A stretch of DNA of 12,148 bases from an uncultured Megasphaera sp. (GTDB taxonomy: Bacteria > Bacillota > Negativicutes > Veillonellales > Megasphaeraceae). Positions 6,701 through 12,148 of the stretch are shown here, piece by piece (positions within the stretch are counted from its first letter, which is position 1; each line of letters opens with the position of its first letter). The stretch lies in the NCBI RefSeq assembly GCF_958350005.1, contig NZ_CATWFF010000050.1, positions 1-12,148 on the forward strand, written 5' to 3'. Under the pieces are notes generated by a model. It had not been told where the DNA came from. It made no database searches and worked only from the letters and a program-made list of their open reading frames with translations. A program made the position numbers and the translations under genes.

Positions 6701-8177
6701 GAAACAGGGTTATTTCCATCCGTTCCTGTTCGGTTACGAGTGTACGGATTTCTCCTTCCGTACGGCCAATGGCGGCAGTATACTGTTCGTGTTTTTCCTG
6801 AAGGCCCGCTATGGCTTCTGCATGCGCTGCAAGCGCTGCGTCAATGGTTCGGCAAAGAGACTGTATTTGGTCATATTCGTCAGCCAGGCGGCGGTCTTCC
6901 TGGTCAAACCAGAAATGGAGAGCTGCTGTATTCTGATGCTTTTCCTGTTCCAGCATGGTGACAGTCTGGTCTTCTGACAGCTGCTGCAGCCCTTCTTTGG
7001 CCATGGCCGCATCCTGGCCGGCCTGGGTGAGGTCGCGGCTCAGACGGGCATAGCGCAGCGTATTCAGCTCGGTCTGGATGTTCGTCAGATCCTGATGCGC
7101 CATCTGGGCCGTTTGTTCCGCTGCTGTCAGTCGGGACTGTGCTGCTGCGCAGTCTGCTTCCCGTTCTGCTACGACGAGAGCGGCCAGGGACTGGGAAATA
7201 CGCTGTTTTTCCTGTTCCAGCGACTGTTTTCGTTCCTGCAGCTGGAGCGCTGTCTTTTTGCGCCTTTCCAGCCCTGCTGCTGCCTGATGATATAATCCCT
7301 TTAAGGCGCTGTTGACCGTACGCAGGGCTGTTTCTGCCGCTTCCAGGCGGGAACGGTATTCCGTGTATGATGCCAGTGCCGTTTCTACGCCTTTCATTTC
7401 GGCAATTCGCTTTTCCAGGGACAGCTGCTGGCGGAAATGGTCCCGCTGTTTTTCAAATAAGGCGGCAAATCCGTTTCCTGACTCTTTTTTCGCCTTTACG
7501 GCGGCAAACCCTTCTTCTACTGTCGGGATCAGCAGACGGCTGACAAGGTCCGATGTGGTACGGCAGTCTTCAAAAAATTTTTCTACGCCCCCTTCGGCAG
7601 CATTGATAGCTGTTATTTTCTTCCATTCCGACGGAATCAGCTTCAGATGACTTTCAATATAGGCCCAGTAGGACGCAAGGCTGTCGTTCTCAGAGAAAAA
7701 CTGCGCCGTCATCGTATGATCGGCAAGACCGCGGAAGTAGGCGGCCAGTTCTTCTTTCGTCGCCGCCCGTGTATGGCCCTGTTCGGTCCGGGTCAGGGGC
7801 AGCGTGTCCAGACGGGTTTTGGAGGATGCTCCGTATTCCATGACAAATTCCTGCGATGCCGGCTGATTTCGACTGTTGATGAACAGGGAAACGACGGTCA
7901 GGCCATAGCGCCGCGGTGCTTCAGTCAGAATCCATTCCACTGCAATATGAGCTGTCGTATTGTTCAGCTGCAGCGTTTCCTGGATTTTGCGCTGCGCCAC
8001 CGTCTGGCGCGGCAGTACGGCCTGAATCAGGGTCTGTACGAATACGGTCTTGCCGGCGCCGTTTTCCAGCAGCAGAATACCGTTATATCCGTCAAAGCGA
8101 AAGGTCGTGTCTGTATATCGTTTTTGGCCATTGTCATACATGACGTTTGTAAAACGAATTCGATTGATTGAGGGCAT
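3717..8177 (-). CDS. jetC: JetC-like SMC/ABC ATPase of a Wadjet (plasmid-defence) system
   Basis: This is the motor of a Jet/Wadjet complex, an SMC-type ATPase of 1486 aa. In studied systems it dimerises, extrudes DNA loops with JetA and JetB, and lets JetD cut small closed circles. The N-terminal head has the P-loop LLENGAGKT (residues 36-44), with Lys43 and Thr44 kept but Leu in place of the first Walker A glycine. Two very long Gln/Glu/Ala/Arg-rich heptad regions (roughly 230-600 and 750-1250) flank a globular hinge-like part with many aromatic residues (roughly 615-745). The C-terminal head has the ABC signature WSGGE (1354-1358), Walker B VVIADNPFGKAS with Asp1394 followed by Asn1395 where ABC proteins normally have Glu, and an H-loop His1426 in LTAHED. 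The gene starts 1 nt after the jetB stop codon. AAGGAG inside jetB precedes its ATG by about 10 nt. The frame is complete, with no frameshift. Alternatives within the family are MksB/EptC or a RecN/SbcC-like protein, but the three partner genes favour Jet. Confidence 0.88.
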   Translation of the reverse strand: MPSINRIRFTNVMYDNGQKRYTDTTFRFDGYNGILLLENGAGKTVFVQTLIQAVLPRQTVAQRKIQETLQLNNTTAHIAVEWILTEAPRRYGLTVVSLFINSRNQPASQEFVMEYGASSKTRLDTLPLTRTEQGHTRAATKEELAAYFRGLADHTMTAQFFSENDSLASYWAYIESHLKLIPSEWKKITAINAAEGGVEKFFEDCRTTSDLVSRLLIPTVEEGFAAVKAKKESGNGFAALFEKQRDHFRQQLSLEKRIAEMKGVETALASYTEYRSRLEAAETALRTVNSALKGLYHQAAAGLERRKKTALQLQERKQSLEQEKQRISQSLAALVVAEREADCAAAQSRLTAAEQTAQMAHQDLTNIQTELNTLRYARLSRDLTQAGQDAAMAKEGLQQLSEDQTVTMLEQEKHQNTAALHFWFDQEDRRLADEYDQIQSLCRTIDAALAAHAEAIAGLQEKHEQYTAAIGRTEGEIRTLVTEQERMEITLFPDSMHCDPAAQIAAWKQDLQTAAAERDGYEKNIRFYTVEKDKLTASVPVCRKAIEDARRDLHELDIELAQITKDAAGLIRRLSAYASCANIAADTAGLYGSAERLTNTLGDAVITAEHEEDALVRSSRQAHRFLDAYEPLDRFSADPLLEAKIALWKGDFVYLQSGADLFRLYCQEGYTADALYAAYPYWASAVITTAADIPSLWDRLNHISAELTQPVFLATEQEIRAYISGEGQKVQARQVIPAFWHHLIPEEFSRWKEELTNQARHWDEKLHARRQELQELRQLRSDLIAFIQHVPFSEYQDLQASRNTLASTLEAKTTELSKTEADISLCQKNLDMANHHAYAVKDRLADLTNKLNQAATYEELRSRHQAVLNEQEGLQKKRTETAETLHTLRAERSRSTAQRDQIRDQLATLNSQRQELKSRPYAADVQSAPLLQTEDTYDTLADKRRRILSQLEGTSENRGRLESELHHACQEITRLTEEQQKCLSMAETVIDKTRIYPPDGQSRETALLQQRQAQQQAVTASDAAAARARQDYAQVTGRRQEAEDSYYGAYEELISFTGNLAAHRQDLEKQRISVAQAGDQCHAAMEENARQKDAFTTLLHRLEQHNVRLQFTLDTVPAAMVPVAWQTDAAEVFQKAAPPILAKAEEALTQADAARAQADAEKERFIRYCNAHLEFEKMRRRIIDGIRAKTSYADYASWNTAMKETIAKTIRLSQEERVQHAEHIEHMITHMTMYLREVCAGLTSIADKTRISTDRGSKTMITIHLPQWQDAQASTVIRSYLEDTSKRLDGDDCKDESGREDPEKIRAILEKRLRTQQLLIQVLGINSIKVKCRKATSSQEFSERPYGWEESNRWSGGEMWSKNMALFLGCLKYLAEKRCILTKAKYNTRVVIADNPFGKASSEHVLNPVFFIAQQLGFQILALTAHEDGTFIRNYFPVVYSCRLAHIAGTSEQVLVPEKQITAAFFEDEQPQRIERLTDYEEIGLF

Positions 8178-8178
8178 A

Positions 8179-8916
8179 TTAGGTCTGCTCCTTTGGTGGT
8201 GTATGATCCAGCTGGTACATGAAATTCAGAATCCCCTGATTATAGTCTTCCGACATATAGTATGTAACGATAATCGTCCGTGCCTTATCGGTCAGCGTAA
8301 ACTGTCCGTCTCCCTGATCGTGGAGAAGATGCTGGGAAATGAGAAAGGAAGCGGTCATCGTAAGGAAACTGACGCGGCTGTTGGTACGGCCGTCCTGGCG
8401 TTTTGCCGTTTCCTTAATGCTGTCCATATCGCTCCATTTGCGAATGAGGGCCAGCCAGTTTACGCTCAGGTCCTGCTCTGCCCGGGAAAGGACGTCCTCG
8501 CCTAAGCGGGACAGGGCATCGAGGCGGCTGTTCATCTCTTCCAGCCATCGCTGCATGGGGACGAAATCGACAGGTTCTGTCGTGGTATAACTGTCATAGA
8601 AACAGCCGAACAGGACAATAACAGCCAGGTACATCAGATAGATGTCCAGGTTTACGGCACCGCTTCGCAGATACTCTTTTTTTAATGATTCATTGGAGAT
8701 ATGGAAGGGAGAAGAGGCGGCTATGGGGATAAGATACAGGTTTTCCGCATCATTCGTAATGGTGCATTGTACTTCGGCAGCATAGTTTTCGACGAGAGAA
8801 CGAACCGTGTCGTCTTCAAAAAATGGCGTACTGTCCAGTTTGGCAATATACCCGCAGGATGCCATGACAGCATAAATATGAAAGGCTGTCTGAATGGTTG
8901 CTAAGGAATAGTTCAT
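8179..8916 (-). CDS. jetB: JetB-like small subunit (KITE/MukE-like) of a Wadjet system
   Basis: This 245-aa protein is identified mainly by position between the JetA-like and JetC-like genes, by its size and by its composition. JetB/MukE/MksE proteins are dimeric winged-helix (KITE) subunits that bind the kleisin and touch DNA. Residues 1-110 form a mostly helical part with a hydrophobic stretch (VNLDIYLMYLAVIVLFGCF, about 88-106) that is more likely buried core than a membrane segment. Residues 120-235 include a charged helix (MQRWLEEMNSRLDALSRLGED) and a winged-helix-like end around LLHDQGDGQFTLTDKARTIIVTYY (197-220), with a beta-wing pattern. ATG and the JetA stop overlap as ATGA, pointing to coupled translation. 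The GAGGTG ribosome binding site is rather far (about 11 nt). I believe it belongs to the type II JetB family (DUF6063-like), but this assignment is from memory and was not searched. Confidence 0.75.
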   Translation of the reverse strand: MNYSLATIQTAFHIYAVMASCGYIAKLDSTPFFEDDTVRSLVENYAAEVQCTITNDAENLYLIPIAASSPFHISNESLKKEYLRSGAVNLDIYLMYLAVIVLFGCFYDSYTTTEPVDFVPMQRWLEEMNSRLDALSRLGEDVLSRAEQDLSVNWLALIRKWSDMDSIKETAKRQDGRTNSRVSFLTMTASFLISQHLLHDQGDGQFTLTDKARTIIVTYYMSEDYNQGILNFMYQLDHTPPKEQT

Positions 8917-10388
8917 GGAAAATAAGTCACCTCAATTGTCATATTGCTGATAGTATAGCGGCCCAGGGAAAGGATTTCATCCGTAGCCGCAGCCGTAAGC
9001 GTATGCAGGGACGGAACGGCGTGGTGAATGGTTTCGTATACCGAGTCAGCCCGGTATGTGCCCGGCTCCAGGGATACGGTGCCGCGGCGGTAGAGAAGAA
9101 GCCAGAAAATATAGAACTGTCTTTTTTCAAACAGAGAAGGCCGATGGTCTCGTTCAAAAGCAAAGAAGTCTTCTAACGTCGTCGTAGTGGCTCCCTGCAG
9201 ATACAGCACCAGATCGGCAAGAATCTGGGCGTAATGGGGATAAATGTTGGTCCGTGTCTTTTGCTTCTCCGCCACTTCTGCCATCTGGGGAAAGGTTTGC
9301 TGTGTATCTGTGCGCTCATTTCGTTCCAGGCGCTGCGGAAAGAAGACGGCCAGAGGCGACCAGATGCGGCATTGTTCCAGAGAAAGAAAGGGCTTGATCA
9401 GCGTCGGGGCTGCGGAAAGCGGCAGGGGAGCGGCAAACATGCGGTTCGTAATATCTTCCTGGAAGCAGAAAGTCTGAATGCCTGTAAAATACAGGGCTTC
9501 TTCGGCTGCAGCCAATGCCGACGTACCCAGTTCAATGCCCAGGCGCAGCAGCGACTGGTGGGCACTGTGCACTTCGTCAAGGCGTTGTTCAATCATGAGG
9601 ATGCTGGCATACGTTTTGCCCTGCCGATCGGCATCGACGGCGTCGTGAATGCGCTGCCGCGTATGGGATGTGAAGGTTTTCAGCTCCCGGAATTCTTCTT
9701 CTTCACTTTTGAGCCGGCTGTTAATATCTGTTACCAGTGTACGGTAGCGGGCCAGCGTATCTTCGGAAATAATGCTGCGGTGAATTTCCTGATGAATGCG
9801 CTGCATGCGGTTTCGCAGGGTTTCCACGTCGAGCCGCATTTCTTCTACCTGCCGGAGTGCCAGCGTAAACTGTCCTTTTTCCAGCTGCTTTCGCAGGATA
9901 AGCTGATTAATGGACAGCTGATATTCATTGAAATACTCTTTCGTGGCGAAAATAAGTTCCAGTCCCTGGTCGTCAAGTACGTAATACTGCTCATTGGACT
10001 GCGTATTGGCTTTATCGGCCTTAATATAGGAATACTGTACGCTGGCCGGCGCTTTTCGTTTCCAGTCAAAGAAGGGCTCCTCATTTCGCCGGCCCGTGGC
10101 AGGACGAAAGGCTGTTACCATATCCCGGGCCAGAGACTCATAGGCCTCGTCGCTTTCGTACAGACTATGATTGGTTGCGTCGATTAAATAGGCCGTCAGA
10201 TCCCGAATGCCGGCTGGCCGTTTGCTGTCGAGCATGCGTTCAAAAAAGAAGAGCAGCGACATCAGGCCCAGTTCCATGCACGATACGTCTGTCCCGTCAG
10301 GGCGCGTAATATGACGGCGCCCTAATCGGTACAGCGGCGCCATAAGCAGGATGCGCCCCATGCGTTCAGAAAAGTTTTCCAAGTCCAT
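8913..10388 (-). CDS. jetA: JetA-like kleisin (MukF-like) subunit of a Wadjet system
   Basis: This 491-aa protein has the layout of a kleisin of the MukF/MksF/JetA group, which bridges the SMC heads and holds the small JetB subunits. Residues 1-100 look like a helical/winged-helix N-terminal domain (RMGRILLMAPLYRLG; MSLLFFFERMLD). The middle (about 160-285) is a long charged helical region (NQLILRKQLEKGQFTLALRQ, then Arg/Glu-rich heptads), which probably packs on the JetC neck. The C-terminal part (about 385-491) again looks winged-helix-like (EKRQFYIFWLLLYRRGTVSL). It overlaps the end of jetD by 23 nt and has a good GGGAGG (10398-10403) 9 nt before its ATG. I assign it to the type II JetA family (DUF5716-like) on style and context. 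Sequence identity to type I JetA is not evident by eye. Confidence 0.78.
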   Translation of the reverse strand: MDLENFSERMGRILLMAPLYRLGRRHITRPDGTDVSCMELGLMSLLFFFERMLDSKRPAGIRDLTAYLIDATNHSLYESDEAYESLARDMVTAFRPATGRRNEEPFFDWKRKAPASVQYSYIKADKANTQSNEQYYVLDDQGLELIFATKEYFNEYQLSINQLILRKQLEKGQFTLALRQVEEMRLDVETLRNRMQRIHQEIHRSIISEDTLARYRTLVTDINSRLKSEEEEFRELKTFTSHTRQRIHDAVDADRQGKTYASILMIEQRLDEVHSAHQSLLRLGIELGTSALAAAEEALYFTGIQTFCFQEDITNRMFAAPLPLSAAPTLIKPFLSLEQCRIWSPLAVFFPQRLERNERTDTQQTFPQMAEVAEKQKTRTNIYPHYAQILADLVLYLQGATTTTLEDFFAFERDHRPSLFEKRQFYIFWLLLYRRGTVSLEPGTYRADSVYETIHHAVPSLHTLTAAATDEILSLGRYTISNMTIEVTYFP

Positions 10389-11406
10389 ACGGCAATACCT
10401 CCCGGGCTAGTTCCGCATACTCCTGCGGGGATACAATTTCCTGTGGATAATAATGGCCAGTTTGTAATGTCTGTTGCAGACGCATCCCTTCTTCGGCCGG
10501 CAGAAAGGATATAAAGTGGGCCAGTCCTTCAGGGGCCGGCTTCTGATTTTTCTTGCCTTCCGGCGCTTCATAGGCCAGGTATTTCCGGTAAAATGACAGC
10601 CAGGGAAGAACCTGACAGCGCTGCGTACTGGGCAGGGAATGCCAGATGCGCAGGCCTTCCCAGTCCCAGTCGCCGGCATAGAGACAGAGATGGTGATCGT
10701 GAGGATAGCCGCACTGCTTCGGCAGCAGCGAAAGATTGGCCGTAATTTTCCAGCCGCATCCCCAGATGAGACTGGTCCAGTTTGTAGTTGTTAACAGCGG
10801 AAGCAAGGCCATATAGGGCACTTTATTTTCCACAATAATGTGGACATGGGGCTCTGCTGCCGGTGCAGACGGATTAAACGCCATCATGAGGGGATCGACT
10901 TCGGATACGATGCCAAGATCAGACGGGCTGAGGCCTGTATGGGCGAGAAGCCGGGAGCCGGGTCCATCCAGGTATTTTTCATCGCCAAAGATGTCAAAGG
11001 AACGCTGCTGTCGGGAGGCGTCAGGTAGAGGTGCCGCCAAGTAGGCATCCAGACACTGGAGCCCTTCCCGATCCTGTTCCCAGCGGGCCAGGGGCTGCGT
11101 GTAGTACCAGGAAATATCCAGCTGGCCTGACAGGCCCAGGGCGGCGGCCTCGGCACGGATAGCTGCGGCGACAGGGGCAAAGAGATTGCCCTTTTTGATG
11201 CGGTAGCGGTACGAAAGCCCTGTCGTATCCGTCCCGCTGGCGGCGACGCCGTGGAGAATATCCGTATCTTCCAGGGCATTTATGGCCTTGGAAAACGTGT
11301 CATAGGTTGTAGTGGGGCATTGTTCCTTTAGCTGTTCCAGCGTTACCGATTTTGTTTTTCTGCTCATGAGATATGCTGTGAGGTGTTTGTAAACTGACGT
11401 ATTCAT
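10366..11406 (-). CDS. jetD: JetD-like Toprim nuclease subunit of a Wadjet system
   Basis: JetD is the nuclease of Wadjet systems. It resembles the A subunit of topoisomerase VI/Spo11, with a DNA-binding part and a Toprim domain that binds metal and cleaves DNA. Residues 1-85 look like a winged helix. The family stretch RSFDIFGDEKYLD (135-147) is well kept. The Toprim residues are Glu193 in IIVENKVPY, and Asp246 and Asp248 in YAGDWDWEGLRIW (243-255), the classic glutamate plus DxD arrangement. PQEIV (321-325) near the end also fits JetD (DUF2220-type) proteins. At 346 aa the length is in the usual range. It is the first gene of the operon; in type I Wadjet loci it is the last. GGGAG (6 nt before the ATG) supports the start at 11406. 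All metal-binding residues are present, so it should be active. Confidence 0.88.
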   Translation of the reverse strand: MNTSVYKHLTAYLMSRKTKSVTLEQLKEQCPTTTYDTFSKAINALEDTDILHGVAASGTDTTGLSYRYRIKKGNLFAPVAAAIRAEAAALGLSGQLDISWYYTQPLARWEQDREGLQCLDAYLAAPLPDASRQQRSFDIFGDEKYLDGPGSRLLAHTGLSPSDLGIVSEVDPLMMAFNPSAPAAEPHVHIIVENKVPYMALLPLLTTTNWTSLIWGCGWKITANLSLLPKQCGYPHDHHLCLYAGDWDWEGLRIWHSLPSTQRCQVLPWLSFYRKYLAYEAPEGKKNQKPAPEGLAHFISFLPAEEGMRLQQTLQTGHYYPQEIVSPQEYAELAREVLPYGLGKLF

Positions 11407-11437
11407 GGTATTCTCCCTGCTGCACCATAGGGTGCTG

Positions 11438-11460
11438 ATGCTATAATTTCAGTATAGCAT
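11438..11460. repeat. Perfect 8-7-8 inverted repeat over the Jet operon -10 box
   Basis: ATGCTATA (11438-11445) and TATAGCAT (11453-11460) are exact inverted copies separated by 7 nt. The right arm contains most of the -10 box of the Jet promoter. The geometry, with a two-fold symmetric site of 23 bp on the promoter, is typical of a dimeric repressor operator. No regulator gene is present in the operon, so the binding protein, if there is one, is unknown. A separate small 5-bp hairpin (11422-11426 with 11431-11435) lies in the leader just before the jetD ribosome binding site. Confidence 0.55.
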
Positions 11461-11479
11461 GACATGGGGCAGGCGTACA
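11451..11479 (-). promoter_or_regulatory. Jet operon promoter
   Basis: On the minus strand a TG-extended -10, TATACT (11451-11456 with TGC at 11457-11459), follows a weak -35-like TGTACG (11474-11479) at 17-nt spacing. Transcription would start near 11444, about 38 nt before the jetD ATG. No other promoter-like site is evident between here and the rplS promoter. Confidence 0.55.
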
Positions 11480-11522
11480 TATGGCCATGCGGAAAAATCA
11501 CGGGAATACAATAAAAAAATCC

Positions 11523-11551
11523 TTGCTATCTGTGGGCGGTTGTGATAAAAT
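11523..11551 (+). promoter_or_regulatory. rplS promoter
   Basis: TTGCTA (11523-11528), a 17-nt spacer and TAAAAT (11546-11551) with a TGA extended -10 (11543-11545) form a strong vegetative promoter. An A/T-rich tract just upstream (about 11506-11520) looks like an UP element, as expected for a ribosomal protein gene. Transcription would start near 11558. Confidence 0.65.
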
Positions 11552-11557
11552 ATTTTT

Positions 11558-11640
11558 GTTAATTTAGGCAGTCCTCTGCTCGTTTGACGACTGGCACTTG
11601 ATCCAGCGGGAGTACGAATGTCTTATAGGAGGAAAATAGA
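11558..11640 (+). promoter_or_regulatory. rplS 5' leader with ribosome binding site
   Basis: The predicted leader of about 83 nt carries AGGAGG (11627-11632) 8 nt before the ATG. It can fold small hairpins (GCAG with CTGC near 11568-11579, and CTGG with CCAG near 11591-11606). Many Firmicutes have a short L19 leader hairpin for autoregulation, and this leader lies in the right place. I cannot align it to that family by eye, so a regulatory role is a guess. Confidence 0.35.
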
Positions 11641-11982
11641 ATGAACATTATCAGCGTATTGGAACAAGAACAGCTTCGCAGCGACATTCCTGCATTTCGT
11701 CCTGGCGACACGGTGAAAGTACACGTAAAAGTTGTCGAAGGCAACCGTGAACGTATTCAGATGTTTGAAGGCGTTGTCATTGGTCGCCAGAACGGCGGTG
11801 TACGCGAAACCTTTACGGTTCGCCGCATTTCCTACGGCGTTGGCGTTGAACGTACATTCCTGGTACATTCCCCGCGCCTGGCTAAGATCGAAGTCGTTCG
11901 CCGCGGTATTGTCCGCCGTGCAAAACTGAATTATCTCCGCGGCCTTACCGGCAAAGCTGCTCGTATTCGCGAACGTCGGTAA
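11641..11982 (+). CDS. rplS: Ribosomal protein L19 (bL19)
   Basis: L19 is a 50S subunit protein at the interface with the 30S subunit. The 113-aa sequence is a full-length, typical family member. It has the N-terminal helix (MNIISVLEQEQL), the PGDTVKVHVKVVEG strand region (residues 21-34), the RIQMFEGVVIGRQNGG core (38-53), the conserved FTVRRISYGVGVERTF stretch (58-73) and a basic C-terminal end (RRAKLNYLRGLTGKAARIRERR). The start is fixed by an ideal ribosome binding site. In many bacteria rplS follows rpsP, rimM and trmD. Here the upstream neighbour is the divergent Jet operon and the gene has its own promoter and terminator, so it forms a single-gene unit, at least on the upstream side. 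Confidence 0.98.
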   Translation: MNIISVLEQEQLRSDIPAFRPGDTVKVHVKVVEGNRERIQMFEGVVIGRQNGGVRETFTVRRISYGVGVERTFLVHSPRLAKIEVVRRGIVRRAKLNYLRGLTGKAARIRERR

Positions 11983-12002
11983 TTCACCCACAAGAACACA
12001 TG

Positions 12003-12040
12003 AAAACAGGGATTGGCAGTCTTGCCGGTTCCTGTTTTTT
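12003..12040 (+). terminator. rplS terminator
   Basis: A 16-bp stem including a few G-U pairs (12003-12018 with 12023-12038) has a GTCT tetraloop and ends in a run of six T (12035-12040). It starts 20 nt past the rplS stop codon. Confidence 0.92.
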
Positions 12041-12121
12041 CTATATGGCCGGGAAAGAGCTTCTGCAGCCGTTTTTCAGGCTCATATGGCGGCATATGGC
12101 TGGACAAGAGACAGCCGGGCT

Positions 12122-12140
12122 TAGTATACTAAGTATACTA
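12122..12140. repeat. Tandem 9-bp repeats centred on GTATAC
   Basis: AGTATACTA occurs twice back to back (12123-12131 and 12132-12140). Each copy carries the palindrome GTATAC, and the first copy with its preceding T makes a perfect 10-bp palindrome. The next gene would lie to the right, outside the window, so this may be an operator or promoter (TATACT resembles a -10). The stretch from 12041 to the window end shows no gene. Confidence 0.4.
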
Positions 12141-12148
12141 TATGTAAT

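Noticed and set aside
4669..7300. Repeated CTG/CAG-rich words within jetC, considered as a repeat array
   Set aside because: They are irregular and explained by Gln, Leu and Ala codons of the SMC coiled coils. No fixed repeat and spacer, so not CRISPR or a tandem array.
3717..8177. JetC as a MukB/MksB chromosome-segregation condensin instead of a defence protein
   Set aside because: The operon also encodes a Toprim nuclease with complete metal-binding residues, which marks Jet/Mks-G type defence systems. MukBEF lacks it.
9234..10187. Long plus-strand open frame (317 codons) opposite jetA
   Set aside because: It lies wholly antisense to a well-supported gene with coupled neighbours. It has no convincing ribosome binding site, and its Cys/Phe-rich translation looks like a reverse-strand shadow.

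Overview
The window looks like chromosomal DNA from a Negativicutes bacterium, possibly a Megasphaera/Veillonellaceae-like anaerobe. This is a judgement from recognising the style of the LexA, long-form PurC and L19 proteins, from roughly balanced base composition, and from clostridia-type promoters and ribosome binding sites. No search was run, so the genus is tentative. There are eight protein genes: seven on the minus strand and rplS on the plus strand.

Left part (1-3660): a noncoding stretch with three strong intrinsic-terminator hairpins, then three housekeeping genes read leftwards. These are lexA (SOS repressor), purC (SAICAR synthase of purine synthesis) and a ppx/gppA-type phosphatase fused to an HD domain. 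lexA and purC each have their own terminator. Candidate promoters can be seen for all three genes, and it is strongest for lexA.

Middle part (3717-11406): a tight four-gene minus-strand operon that reads, in transcription order, JetD-like (Toprim), JetA-like (kleisin/MukF-like), JetB-like (small KITE/MukE-like) and JetC-like (1486-residue SMC/ABC ATPase). The genes overlap by 23 and 4 nt, and then are separated by 1 nt. This is a Wadjet/Jet (also EptABCD/MksBEFG) plasmid-defence system. In the studied members the SMC complex extrudes DNA loops, senses small closed circular DNA, and JetD cuts it. The D-A-B-C order and the divergence of the A and B subunits fit the little-studied type II better than the A-B-C-D type I system. 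The JetC ATPase motifs are intact overall but carry unusual residues: the first Walker A glycine is Leu, and Asp-Asn replaces Asp-Glu in Walker B. A perfect 8-7-8 inverted repeat sits on the -10 box of the operon promoter.

Right part (11407-12148): the Jet operon is divergent from rplS (ribosomal protein L19), which has a strong extended -10 promoter, an AT-rich upstream tract, a leader of about 80 nt, a near-perfect ribosome binding site and a strong terminator. The window ends in two tandem 9-bp GTATAC-centred repeats that may belong to the next gene's control region.

The defence operon therefore lies between conserved housekeeping genes, with no integrase, transposase, tRNA or insertion sequence visible beside it.
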